DNA of 64,000 nucleotides from Mycolicibacterium sp. ND9-15 (lineage in GTDB: Bacteria > Actinomycetota > Actinomycetes > Mycobacteriales > Mycobacteriaceae), in assembly GCF_035918395.1 (NCBI RefSeq), contig NZ_CP142362.1:4811501-4875500 (forward strand), read 5' to 3'. How positions within the stretch are numbered: the first letter of the stretch is position 1; each line of letters begins with the position of its first letter. The notes beneath the pieces were generated by a model. The model had not been told where the DNA came from. It saw nothing but the letters and a program-made list of their open reading frames with translations, and ran no database searches. Of the stretch, positions 50,390 through 61,185 are shown one piece after another. The translations under genes were made by a program, and so were the position numbers.

Positions 50390-52261
50390 ATGCCGAGCTT
50401 CACTGGACACATGCCTCTTAGAGATTTCACAGAATCTGCTGGCGCAGGCGCCGCGTCCCAGATCGCTGATTATCTGGACACCGAGGGCCACATCGCCATT
50501 CCCGACGGCGCGACGCTGACGTCGTACCTCGATCACAACGTAGCCCAGCTCGGTGATGCCGTGGCCTACCGGTTTCTGGACTACAGCGAGGATGCCGACG
50601 GGCGACCGGTCGATCTGACCTGGCACGACCTCGGAACCCGCCTGCGCGCGGTGGGGGCACGGTTACAGCAGGTGACTGCGCCGGGGGACCGGGTGGCCAT
50701 TCTCGCGCCGCAGGGTCTGGAGTACGTCGTGGGCTTTTTCGCGGCGATCGCAACCGGCAACATCGCGGTGCCGCTGTTCGTGCCAGAGCTTCCCGGACAG
50801 GCCGAACGCCTGGAGGCGGTGCTCGACGACGCCGAACCATCGGTGGTACTGACGACCAGCCAAGCTGCAGAAAGCGTGCAGGCGGTCCTGCGTAATCGGA
50901 CGCGCCGGCGTCGGCCGCGCCCCGTCGCGATCGACGCGATACCGGCAGCCGTGGGATCCACCTTCGTACCTGCGGCACTGGAGACCGACGACATCGCCTA
51001 CCTGCAGTACACCTCTGGTTCCACGCGGGCACCTGCCGGCGTCGAGATCACCCATCGCGAGGTGTGCACCAACGTCGTGCAGATGATTCTCTCGCTGGGG
51101 CTGGATTGGAACGTGCGTGGTGTCAGCTGGTTGCCGCTGTTCCACGACATGGGCCTGCTCATGATCATGTTCCCCGCTCTGTGCAGCGGACAGATGACGA
51201 TGATGTCCCCGATGGCCTTCGTGCGGCGGCCGCACCGGTGGATCCAGGCGCTGGCCGACGAATCTCGCTTTGGCCGAACGTTTTCGGCCGCCCCGAACTT
51301 CGCTTTCGACGTCGCTGTACAGCGCGGGCTGCCCAGGGCGGGAAAGGATCTCGACCTGAGCAACGTGGCCGGCTTGATCAACGGTTCCGAACCGGTCAGC
51401 ATGGCCTCGATCGAGCGATTCAACAACACCTTTGGGCCGTACGGTCTGCCGACGACGGCCGTCAAACCGTCGTATGGCATGGCGGAGGCGACGTTGTTCG
51501 TCTCGACGACCGATCCCGGATCTGCGGCCGGGGTGGCGTATCTCGACCGCGAGCAATTGGGGGCGGGACACGCGGTGCGGGTCGATCCGAGCGCGCCCGA
51601 CGCCGTCAGGCAGGTGTCGTGTGGCCGGGTCGCCCGCAGTCTGTGGGCGGTGATCGTCGACGCCTCCACCGACGCCGAACTACCCGACGGCGAAGTGGGC
51701 GAGATCTGGCTGCATGGCGACAATATCGGCAGCGGCTACTGGCGGCGCGAAGAGGAAACCGAGCTGGCGTTCCGCAACAAACTCCAATCGCGACTGCACG
51801 GCGGCAGCCACGCCGATGGCGCGGCGGAAGGCGGAACCTGGTTCAAGACAGGTGATCTCGGCGTGTACCTCGACGGGGAGCTCTACATCATCGGACGCAT
51901 CAAGGATCTGGTGATCATCGACGGCCGCAACCACTATCCGCAAGACATCGAGGCCACGGTCGCGCAGGCATCGGCAGCGGTGCGAGCGGGTTATGCGGCC
52001 GCGTTCTCAGTTCCGTCGAATGCGCCGGACGCGCCCGGCGAACGTCTGGTGATCGTCGCCGAGCGTGCGCCAGGCGCGGGAACGGTGGCTCCGCAGCCAG
52101 TCGTCGACGAGATCCGCGCGGCTGTATCGCGCAGGCACGCTCTGTCGGTCGCTGACGTGCGACTGGTTCCTGCGGGGACCATTCCGCGCACCACGAGCGG
52201 GAAACTGGCCCACGCTGCGTGCCGCGCCAAGTACCTCGCCGGCGTTCTCGACGCCCGCTGA
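50390..52261 (+). CDS. Fatty-acyl-AMP ligase (FAAL, FadD32/FadD26-like)
   Basis: A 623-residue adenylating enzyme. The phosphate loop is LQYTSGSTRAPAGVEITH near residue 205. SWLPLFHDMGL, NFAFDVAVQRG, SYGMAEATLFV and FKTGDLGVYLDGELYIIGR follow, and the catalytic lysine region is PRTTSGKLAHAACRAKYLAG. These are the marks of FAALs, which make acyl-AMP for transfer to acyl carrier or polyketide proteins rather than to CoA. No polyketide synthase lies nearby. Start may be 50390 or the in-frame ATG at 50411. A remnant copy is at 57711-57910. Confidence 0.85.
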   Translation: MPSFTGHMPLRDFTESAGAGAASQIADYLDTEGHIAIPDGATLTSYLDHNVAQLGDAVAYRFLDYSEDADGRPVDLTWHDLGTRLRAVGARLQQVTAPGDRVAILAPQGLEYVVGFFAAIATGNIAVPLFVPELPGQAERLEAVLDDAEPSVVLTTSQAAESVQAVLRNRTRRRRPRPVAIDAIPAAVGSTFVPAALETDDIAYLQYTSGSTRAPAGVEITHREVCTNVVQMILSLGLDWNVRGVSWLPLFHDMGLLMIMFPALCSGQMTMMSPMAFVRRPHRWIQALADESRFGRTFSAAPNFAFDVAVQRGLPRAGKDLDLSNVAGLINGSEPVSMASIERFNNTFGPYGLPTTAVKPSYGMAEATLFVSTTDPGSAAGVAYLDREQLGAGHAVRVDPSAPDAVRQVSCGRVARSLWAVIVDASTDAELPDGEVGEIWLHGDNIGSGYWRREEETELAFRNKLQSRLHGGSHADGAAEGGTWFKTGDLGVYLDGELYIIGRIKDLVIIDGRNHYPQDIEATVAQASAAVRAGYAAAFSVPSNAPDAPGERLVIVAERAPGAGTVAPQPVVDEIRAAVSRRHALSVADVRLVPAGTIPRTTSGKLAHAACRAKYLAGVLDAR

Positions 52262-52286
52262 CGCAGCGCCTGCCCGTCACTTCGCG

Positions 52287-52655
52287 TCAGCCGGCGGCCC
52301 ACTGCTTAGCCTGTTCGAGTTCATCGAACCCGAAGATCTTCAGTTCGCCGGGCACCATCCAGGCGAAGGCGTGCAAGGTGTGTCCGACCCATTCCTTGTC
52401 CGATACGACCGCTATCCGCTGGAACTTTGAATGGTGCTTGATCAGCGCCCCGAAGCCGACCTTGAGATCGGCGGCCAGACCTCCGGGTCCGAAGCCCTGA
52501 TAGTCGGGGTCGATGATCTCGACGACCCTGATCTCACCAGTCGACGCAATCGACTCCAGGGCGGGCTTGAACTGCTCCAGATCGTCACCGGTCAGTCGCC
52601 CTGACACGCGGATACCGGTGACGCCCTCGGGCATGTCGTGAAGTAACTCGATCAT
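52287..52655 (-). CDS. SpoIIAA-like (STAS/SEC14-type) protein
   Basis: A 122-residue protein with GVTGIRVSGRLTGDDLEQFK, then VVEIIDPDYQGFG, and RIAVVSDKEWVGHTLHAFAWM, ending in a helix (DELEQAKQW). This is the SpoIIAA-like family (DUF3478-type), alpha/beta proteins possibly binding lipids or acting in signalling. The usual phosphorylated serine of true anti-anti-sigma factors is not visible. It lies at the edge of the dormancy-type group and converges with the acyl-AMP ligase gene. Confidence 0.75.
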   Translation of the reverse strand: MIELLHDMPEGVTGIRVSGRLTGDDLEQFKPALESIASTGEIRVVEIIDPDYQGFGPGGLAADLKVGFGALIKHHSKFQRIAVVSDKEWVGHTLHAFAWMVPGELKIFGFDELEQAKQWAAG

Positions 52656-52688
52656 TGGTCCTCGCTTCGCTGTTCACCATCGGGTCGT

Positions 52689-54005
52689 CTAGGCGCGGCA
52701 CAAGTGGTCGACGAACCAGTCGCGCGCCAGGTCGGCGACTTCCTCGAGCGTTCCGGGTTCTTCGAAAAGGTGTGTCGCGCCGGGGATCACCGTGAGTTCG
52801 CACCCGCCAGGTATCGCTGCCTGTGCTCGCCGGTTCAGGTCAAGGACCACGTCGTCCCGTCCTCCCACGATCAGCAGGGTCGGTGCTCCGACCTTCGTCA
52901 GCGACCGACCCGCGAGATCTGGTCTGCCCCCGCGGGACACGACCGCTCCCACCTTCACCCGCGGATCGGCCGCCGCGACCAGCGCGGCACCGGCGCCGGT
53001 GCTCGCGCCGAAGTACCCGACCGGCAGCGACGCGGCATCGGGCTGCGTGGCCAGCCATCCGGTCACGTCGACGAGCCGGGACGCCAACAACTCGATGTCG
53101 AACACGTTGGCGCGGTTGCGCTCTTCGGCCGGCGTGAGCAAGTCGAACAGCAGCGTGCCAAGGCCGGCCCCGTGCAATACCTCCGCGACGTAGCGATTGC
53201 GGGGACTGTGCCTGCTGCTTCCGCTGCCGTGCGCGAAGACCACTATGCCGCGGGGGTTCTCGGGGATGGTGAGGTGGCCGGCGACCGTCACCGGGCCGGC
53301 AGCGACTTGGACCTCCTCGTCACGCAGTGGTGGGTCTGCGGTGGTCTCCGCGGCTTTGTCGGCGGAGTCATCCCGGGCGCGATCGAGCAGCATGACGACT
53401 TCGTCGTCGGAAGTCTGACTGAAGTTGTCGTAGCCTTGCCCGACGGCGAAGAACGCCGCCGGTGTATGCAGGCACACCACCTCATCGGCAAATCCTGCGA
53501 ACCGTTCGACGATGTCGTCGGGGCCGATGGGCACCGCCAGCACCACCCGACTCGCGCCGTGCGCGCGGGCAACCTGGCATGCCGCCTTGGCCGTCGCCCC
53601 GGTCGCAATGCCGTCGTCGACGATCAGCGCGGTCCGACCCCTCAACGAGACCCGGTCACGCCCGCGCCGGAAGCGTTCCGCACGGCGCTGCAGCTCGATC
53701 CGTTGTTTGTGTTCGACCCGGTCCATGTCGTCGCCGTCGAGGTGCGCCGCGCGCACGACATCGTCGTTGAGCACCCGCACCTTGTCCTCGCCGATGGCAC
53801 CGAAGGCCAGTTCCGGCTGGAACGGAACACCGAGCTTGCGCACGACGAGAACGTCGAGCGGCGCCCCCAGCGCTTCAGCCACCTCGAAGGCCACCGGCAC
53901 CCCACCGCGCGGCAGGCCGAGGACCACGAGGTCCTGGTCGTGCAGATGGTCCAGACGCTGCGCCAACTGATGTCCAGCGTCGACACGGTCGGTGAAGATC
54001 TTCAT
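52689..54005 (-). CDS. Phosphoribosyltransferase-dienelactone hydrolase fusion (Rv0571c-like)
   Basis: A 438-residue two-domain protein. Residues 1-210 are a type I phosphoribosyltransferase-like domain with TALIVDDGIATGATAKAACQVA, the PRPP-binding signature. Residues 230-438 are an alpha/beta hydrolase with GIVVFAHGSGSSRHSPRN and nucleophile region GYFGASTGAGAAL; the late His is in ATHLFEEPG. This fusion and length match Rv0571c of M. tuberculosis, a member of the DosR dormancy regulon. The activity is not established. Neighbours on both sides also resemble DosR-regulon genes. Confidence 0.85.
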   Translation of the reverse strand: MKIFTDRVDAGHQLAQRLDHLHDQDLVVLGLPRGGVPVAFEVAEALGAPLDVLVVRKLGVPFQPELAFGAIGEDKVRVLNDDVVRAAHLDGDDMDRVEHKQRIELQRRAERFRRGRDRVSLRGRTALIVDDGIATGATAKAACQVARAHGASRVVLAVPIGPDDIVERFAGFADEVVCLHTPAAFFAVGQGYDNFSQTSDDEVVMLLDRARDDSADKAAETTADPPLRDEEVQVAAGPVTVAGHLTIPENPRGIVVFAHGSGSSRHSPRNRYVAEVLHGAGLGTLLFDLLTPAEERNRANVFDIELLASRLVDVTGWLATQPDAASLPVGYFGASTGAGAALVAAADPRVKVGAVVSRGGRPDLAGRSLTKVGAPTLLIVGGRDDVVLDLNRRAQAAIPGGCELTVIPGATHLFEEPGTLEEVADLARDWFVDHLCRA

Positions 54006-54105
54006 GACGGAAAGGCTACGAGCCTGACGCCGGGCCGATATGGGAAAAGGTCATTCACCGGATTGACGACGGTCCCATCGGTCGCTTTTGCGGCAAGATC
54101 GGCAA

Positions 54106-55245
54106 TCAGGGCCGGTGACCCGCTTGCGGCGACGCGAGCCGGTACACGTCTATCAATCGGCTGAGATCGCTTGCGGTGACGATACCGACGACACGCCCGG
54201 CGTCGACGACAAGAGCGCGGTTGGCGCCGACCGATCCCAGGCGCTCCAGCAGTGCGGTAAGCGGCTCATGTGGTGCCGCCACGGGCACCTGAGGTAGAGG
54301 TATCGCGGCCTCACGCACCAAGGTGGCGCGGCGCTGGCTGGCTGCTATGCCGCGCAGTTGGGTCAGCGTGATCAACCCGATGATCGACCCGTCGCGGTCG
54401 GCGACCGGATACGCCGAGTGGCGGTCGCCCAGCAGATAACGGTGAATGAAATCCTCGATGGTGATGTCGGCGGGAGCGGTGTGAGGCTGGGCGGTCATGA
54501 CGTCGCCTACGCGGACACCGGCGACGGCCTGCTGCGTCGCAACTTGGATCTCCTCCTCACGGGAAGCGGCGAAGATGAACCACCCGATGAACGCCAGCCA
54601 CACGCCGCCGACCATGGAGCCCGCCAGGAACTGCACCAACCCGAGGCCGATCAGGATGAACGCGAGGATGCGTCCTGCGCGCGCCGCGCCGACGCCGGCG
54701 CGTACGGGATCGCCGTAGCGGCGCCACAGATAAGCCTTCAGGACCCGCCCGCCGTCCAATGGGGCGCCGGGAAGCATGTTGAACAGGCCCAGCAGCAGGT
54801 TGACGCCCGCCAGCCACCACGCGACACCGAGCACGATTTGCGCCACCCCGAGTTCGCCGAGTCCATAGGCCGCGAGGCCGAAGACCGCCGCGAGCGCCAA
54901 GCTCGTCAGAGGACCCGACACCGCGATCCGAAACGCCTCCCGAGGGGTCCTGGCTTCGCCGCCGAGGCGGGTGACCCCGCCGAACAGCCACAGCGTCACG
55001 TCGAACACCTTGACGTCGGCGCGGCGCGCGAGGACCGCGTGGCTCAGTTCGTGGGCCAGCAACGATCCGAGCAATATCAGCGCGCCACAAGCCCCCGCCA
55101 GCCAATAGGCCCCCGTTGAGTAACCCGGTACAGCGCCGGGCAACGTGGCGGCCAAGCTCCAGGAGAACAACCAGAGGATGACCAGCACGCTCCAGTTGAC
55201 GCGGACCGGAAATCCGGCGATCCGTCCTATCGGGATGCTGCCCAT
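54106..55245 (-). CDS. rip3: Site-2 protease with CBS domains (Rip3, Rv2625c-like)
   Basis: A 379-residue membrane metalloprotease. Zinc ligands are in LLAHELSHAVLARR near residue 65 and NMLPGAPLDGGRVL near residue 165. About six membrane spans are seen up to residue 225, followed by two CBS domains (VGDVMTAQPHTAPADITIED and ALVVDAGRVVGIVTASDLSRL). Length and layout fit Rip3 of M. tuberculosis, which belongs to the DosR regulon. Such proteases cut membrane anchors of regulators; the CBS pair may sense nucleotides. The start at 55245 follows TGGAGGATATTCGAC. Confidence 0.85.
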   Translation of the reverse strand: MGSIPIGRIAGFPVRVNWSVLVILWLFSWSLAATLPGAVPGYSTGAYWLAGACGALILLGSLLAHELSHAVLARRADVKVFDVTLWLFGGVTRLGGEARTPREAFRIAVSGPLTSLALAAVFGLAAYGLGELGVAQIVLGVAWWLAGVNLLLGLFNMLPGAPLDGGRVLKAYLWRRYGDPVRAGVGAARAGRILAFILIGLGLVQFLAGSMVGGVWLAFIGWFIFAASREEEIQVATQQAVAGVRVGDVMTAQPHTAPADITIEDFIHRYLLGDRHSAYPVADRDGSIIGLITLTQLRGIAASQRRATLVREAAIPLPQVPVAAPHEPLTALLERLGSVGANRALVVDAGRVVGIVTASDLSRLIDVYRLASPQAGHRP

Positions 55246-55523
55246 GTCGAATATCCTCCAAAAATAATGCTGCACAAGGCATTAGTGCCGACGCTCTACC
55301 GCTAGGATACGGCTGCGTGCACCGCGGCGGTACCGACCGAGCCGAGCGGCATGCCGGGTGGACGTCCGGATACCGAATTGACATTCGGCGTTTCGTTCGC
55401 CAGCAGGCAAAAGACCTTTCTTGAGGACCTTTGACCACAAAGGGCAGGACCTCCGACTCCGCAGATCGCGCACCGTCGTGCCATAGCCTCGATACGCCCG
55501 GTCCTGTTGATTCGGAGGACTAC
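55246..55523. other. Non-coding gap with possible regulatory sequences
   Basis: This 278-bp gap separates Rip3 from the genes going right. It is less GC-rich near 55256-55270 (CCAAAAATAATGC), where the Rip3 promoter should be. Weak DosR-box-like stretches are at 55276-55289 (AAGGCATTAGTGCC) and 55424-55437 (AGGACCTTTGACCA). No convincing gene was found. Confidence 0.35.
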
Positions 55524-55712
55524 ATGAGCCGCACAATCGACCTCGGCCCGACTGAACGCGAAGCTGCCGCCCGAGGTGCGTTCGACGACCTCAGCCGAGA
55601 ACCGCGACGAGGACGAGCGTTTCGCCGGGGCAGCCTTTCTCAAGTGGCAATGACGCCAACGCGATCGATCGCTGGGGAAGTGGTTCGGAAGTGGTGGATA
55701 AGCCTGGTGTAG
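55524..55712 (+). CDS. Possible small protein with a strong ribosome binding site
   Basis: A 62-residue open frame beginning MSRTIDLGPTEREAAARGAF after TTCGGAGGACTAC, an excellent ribosome binding site. The sequence becomes arginine-rich and ends in GEVVRKWWISLV, overlapping the next gene by 22 bases. No family is recognised. It may be a true small gene coupled to the CapA-like gene, or the remains of one. Only the start signal and context support it. Confidence 0.35.
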   Translation: MSRTIDLGPTEREAAARGAFDDLSREPRRGRAFRRGSLSQVAMTPTRSIAGEVVRKWWISLV

Positions 55713-56827
55713 TGACGGTCCTCGCAGGCGGCGACGTCATGCTCGGCCGCGGCGTCGACCAGATACTGTCGCACCCGGGTAATCCCGAGCTGCGTGAGCC
55801 TGTCGTGCTCGACGCGCGTCGTTACGTCGAGCTGGCCGAGCGCACCAACGGGCCGATTCCGCGTCCCGTCGATTGGGGATGGCCATGGGGCGAAGCTCTG
55901 CAAATCCTGGACGAGCTTGCACCCGACGTCCGGTTGCTCAATCTGGAAACGACGATCACAACGAATGGGGAATTCGCGGATCGCAAGGCGATCCATTATC
56001 GAATGCATCCGGGCAACGTGGCGGCCCTGAGCGTGTTTCGCCCGGATGTGTGTGCCCTGGCCAACAACCACATGCTCGACTTCGGGCACCGAGGTTTGGC
56101 CGAGACCTGCGACGTCCTTACCGGGGCCGGGATCAAGGGGGTCGGGGCGGGTGCAAACATCGACGCCGCACAACGCCTGGCAGTGATCACCCTCAGCGGT
56201 GATCGGAAAATCATCATCGGCTCGGTGGCGACGCAGTCCAGTGGGGTCCCCGGATCGTGGGCCGCGGATCGGGATCGGCCCGGGGTGTGGTTGATCCGGG
56301 ATCCGTCCCACCGCGCTGCCGCCGACGATGTCGCCGCGCATGTGTTGGCGCACAAGCGCGCCGGTGACATCGCGATCGTCTCAGTGCATTGGGGTTCCAA
56401 CTGGGGCTACGGCGTGGGATTGAGTGAGATCCAGTTCGCTCACCGGTTGATCGATGCCGGCATCGACGTCGTGCACGGGCACTCCTCGCATCATCCTCGA
56501 GCGATCGAGATATACCGAGGGAAACCGATCCTGTACGGATGCGGCGATGTTATTGACGACTACGAGGGCATCGGCGGACACGAGTCCTTCCGCCCCGAGT
56601 TGAGGCTGTTCTATCTGATCTCGTTCGATCCTGAGCGCGACGAACGGGTGTCGCTGCAGATGCTGCCGCTGCGCGTGCGGCAGATGCGCCTCGAACGTGT
56701 CTCAAACGCCGATGCCGAATGGCTGCGCACGACCGCGGAGCACACCAGCCGGCGGTTCCATATCGAGGTTGCGGTCGCGCCGGACGGCCTGCTGGCAGTC
56801 CGGTCGAGCCGGGCTGGGCCTGGATAA
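55691..56827 (+). CDS. CapA family metallophosphatase-like protein (Rv0574c-like)
   Basis: A 378-residue protein of the CapA/poly-gamma-glutamate synthesis family. The metal-binding motifs are GGDVMLGRGVDQ near residue 12, LNLETTITTNGEF near 85, ALANNHMLDFGHRGL near 120, VSVHWGSNWGYG near 235 and VVHGHSSHHPRAIEIYRG near 265. This pattern is that of calcineurin-type phosphoesterases. Rv0574c of M. tuberculosis is similar in length and belongs to the DosR regulon. Start is GTG at 55691 or 55694. It is a single gene after the possible small frame. Confidence 0.85.
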   Translation: MVDKPGVVTVLAGGDVMLGRGVDQILSHPGNPELREPVVLDARRYVELAERTNGPIPRPVDWGWPWGEALQILDELAPDVRLLNLETTITTNGEFADRKAIHYRMHPGNVAALSVFRPDVCALANNHMLDFGHRGLAETCDVLTGAGIKGVGAGANIDAAQRLAVITLSGDRKIIIGSVATQSSGVPGSWAADRDRPGVWLIRDPSHRAAADDVAAHVLAHKRAGDIAIVSVHWGSNWGYGVGLSEIQFAHRLIDAGIDVVHGHSSHHPRAIEIYRGKPILYGCGDVIDDYEGIGGHESFRPELRLFYLISFDPERDERVSLQMLPLRVRQMRLERVSNADAEWLRTTAEHTSRRFHIEVAVAPDGLLAVRSSRAGPG

Positions 56828-56958
56828 CTAGCGGGGATGTCAGGGACATTCCGACTCTCGTGGTCGCTGTAACGTAATGCTTTCGGCGACAGGAGAAGTG
56901 GGGGAGAGTCAGTTGGGGCGAGTGAGACCGACGATCCGCAATTGCGACTCGGCCGATA

Positions 56959-57396
56959 TCAGGACAGCAACGAATCGGGAGTTCGGGATCGCACGCCGTC
57001 GAACCGGCTGAAATCGCTGTCGTAGGTGACGATTGTCGCCCGGTGCTCCAAGGCGAGCGCTGCGAGGTGGGCGTCGTTGACCAGATTGCCGCCGGTGCCG
57101 GTTTGTGCCACGAGGCGGGCCAGAATATCGGCGTGCCTCGGGGTCGGGCTGATCACCTGAGCTGCCGGGGCCGCGCACCAGTCGATCACTTGGCGCGTCG
57201 CATCCGGAGCAGGTAGGGGCGCGGGAAAGAGCCCGACTTTCGTCGCCAGGCGCACGAATGCGAGCAGCGGGGTCCACGCCAATCCGACGATGTCGGAACC
57301 GGAAAGAGCGTCGTCGAGCCAGCGCCTGCTGGCGTTGTGGTGCTCGCTCGCGGTGTTCACCGCGTACAGCAGCACATTTGCGTCAACGATCTTCAC
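56959..57396 (-). CDS. vapC: VapC toxin, PIN-domain ribonuclease
   Basis: A 145-residue PIN-domain protein. Acidic active-site residues are visible at Asp5 (MKIVDANVLLYAVN), in the middle (TPLLAFVRLAT region), near the end (LVNDAHLAALALEHRATIVT) and in TYDSDFSRF. VapC toxins cut specific RNAs when the antitoxin is lost. Its ATG overlaps the antitoxin stop (ATGA), so translation is coupled. Length is normal. It is probably functional, judging by the intact motifs. Confidence 0.9.
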   Translation of the reverse strand: MKIVDANVLLYAVNTASEHHNASRRWLDDALSGSDIVGLAWTPLLAFVRLATKVGLFPAPLPAPDATRQVIDWCAAPAAQVISPTPRHADILARLVAQTGTGGNLVNDAHLAALALEHRATIVTYDSDFSRFDGVRSRTPDSLLS

Positions 57397-57647
57397 GCGC
57401 CACGACGCTGCCGGCGCAGCAATTCGTCATCCTCTAGGTCGCCAGCCAACTGCAATGCGCGGTCGAGATTTACCGTGGGCACACCGAGGTCGGCGGTGCG
57501 GGTGGTAAAACGTGTTGGCGCGGGCCGTCTTTCGGCCCCTTCGCGAATAGCGTCGTTTAGCGCCTTCTTGAACGAGATCCCGCGTTCGCGCATCAGGCGC
57601 CGGACTATCGCCAGGGTGTCATCGTCTAACGTGACGGTGGTGCGCAC
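57393..57647 (-). CDS. vapB: VapB antitoxin, ribbon-helix-helix type
   Basis: An 84-residue antitoxin starting with GTG. The N-terminal MRTTVTLDDDTLAIVRRLMR is the ribbon-helix-helix DNA-binding part; GISFKKALNDAIREGAE completes it. The C-terminal acidic helix (LAGDLEDDELLRRQR) should wrap the VapC active site. The direct repeat TGACAGCAT just upstream (57650-57658 and 57673-57681) is the likely operator for autorepression by the complex. Confidence 0.9.
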   Translation of the reverse strand: MRTTVTLDDDTLAIVRRLMRERGISFKKALNDAIREGAERRPAPTRFTTRTADLGVPTVNLDRALQLAGDLEDDELLRRQRRGA

Positions 57648-57649
57648 CG

Positions 57650-57681
57650 TGACAGCATAGCATCATTCGCATTGACAGCAT
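57650..57681. repeat. Direct repeat in the vapBC promoter
   Basis: TGACAGCAT occurs at 57650-57658 and 57673-57681, 23 bp apart, about two helix turns. The first copy begins 3 bases upstream of the vapB start, so the pair covers the promoter. Confidence 0.45.
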
Positions 57682-57710
57682 GCAATCACGATTGGTGCAA
57701 GCAGTCGGCC

Positions 57711-57910
57711 GTCGACGTGGCCGTCCAACGTGGCGTGCCCGCGCCTGGGCAGGATCTCGATCTCTGAGCAATGTGGCCGGCCTGATCAAACGGGTCCGAA
57801 CCGGTCAGCGTGGCCTCGATCGAGAGGTTCAATCCTGACCTTCGCGCCGTAGGGAGCTGCAAACTGGCCCACGCCGCCTGCCGCGCGAAATACCTGGCGG
57901 GTGCGTTTGA
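57711..57910 (+). pseudogene. Remnant of a second fatty-acyl-AMP ligase gene
   Basis: The sequence is clearly related to the ligase gene at 50390-52261. One part reads VDVAVQRGVPAPGQDLDL, then after a shift SNVAGLIK, then VASIERFNPD. It jumps directly to the C-terminal GSCKLAHAACRAKYLAGAFD. Compared with the intact gene, about 270 internal codons and all sequence before residue 300 are missing, and there are frameshifts. It is a non-functional relic. Confidence 0.75.
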
Positions 57911-57990
57911 CCTTCGCCGCCCGAATGGTAGCTGTGACGTATTACCCTGTGCGTCAACGGAGTCCGGAGACTGTCCGGTCAGGACTTCTT

Positions 57991-58298
57991 TCACGGAATG
58001 CGACTCCGTGGTTGCTGCTTGCGAGTTGTTGGCTCTGCACCGCGGCCGGCAAGCCGGCCCAAAGTGGCGACGCCGGGAACCGCCGACGCGACATTGAACA
58101 CGTCGTTCCCCGTCGCGGCGAGCGCTTCGAGTTGAGTCAGGATCGCATCCATGGTGCGGATCATCGGATCGGCGACCGCGAGGGTCTCGATGAGATCGGG
58201 CGACTGACCGGCCAATTGGATCGAGGCCGGCGATATACGCATCGCGCTGCTCGCGACCGTTTGCGCTGTCTCGGCGGCCTGAAGGTTCCCCAACCCAC
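57991..58298 (-). pseudogene. Degenerate copy of the small helical protein gene at 49681-50082
   Basis: The frame encodes AAETAQTVASSAMRISPASI, LIETLAVADPMIRTMDAIL and GNDVFNVASAVPGVATLGRL, each closely matching the intact protein. About 17 residues around AATERLNAAIDRAERY are deleted. The N-terminal 15 residues and a clear start codon are missing, and the basic tail is changed. It may still be translated from a TTG, but it looks like a decaying duplicate. It lies 80 bases after the ligase remnant. Confidence 0.6.
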
Positions 58299-58366
58299 CG
58301 CCGCTGCACGGTCCCGCGTTGGGACTAGCTTGGAGGTAGAACCACTTTCCAACTGAAGGGGACGAC

Positions 58367-61174
<2,808 letters not shown>

Positions 61175-61185
61175 CTGCAATCGGT

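Noticed and set aside
52704..54164. A 486-codon plus-strand frame opposite the phosphoribosyltransferase-hydrolase fusion
   Set aside because: The minus-strand product has two intact domain signatures; the plus-strand one has none.
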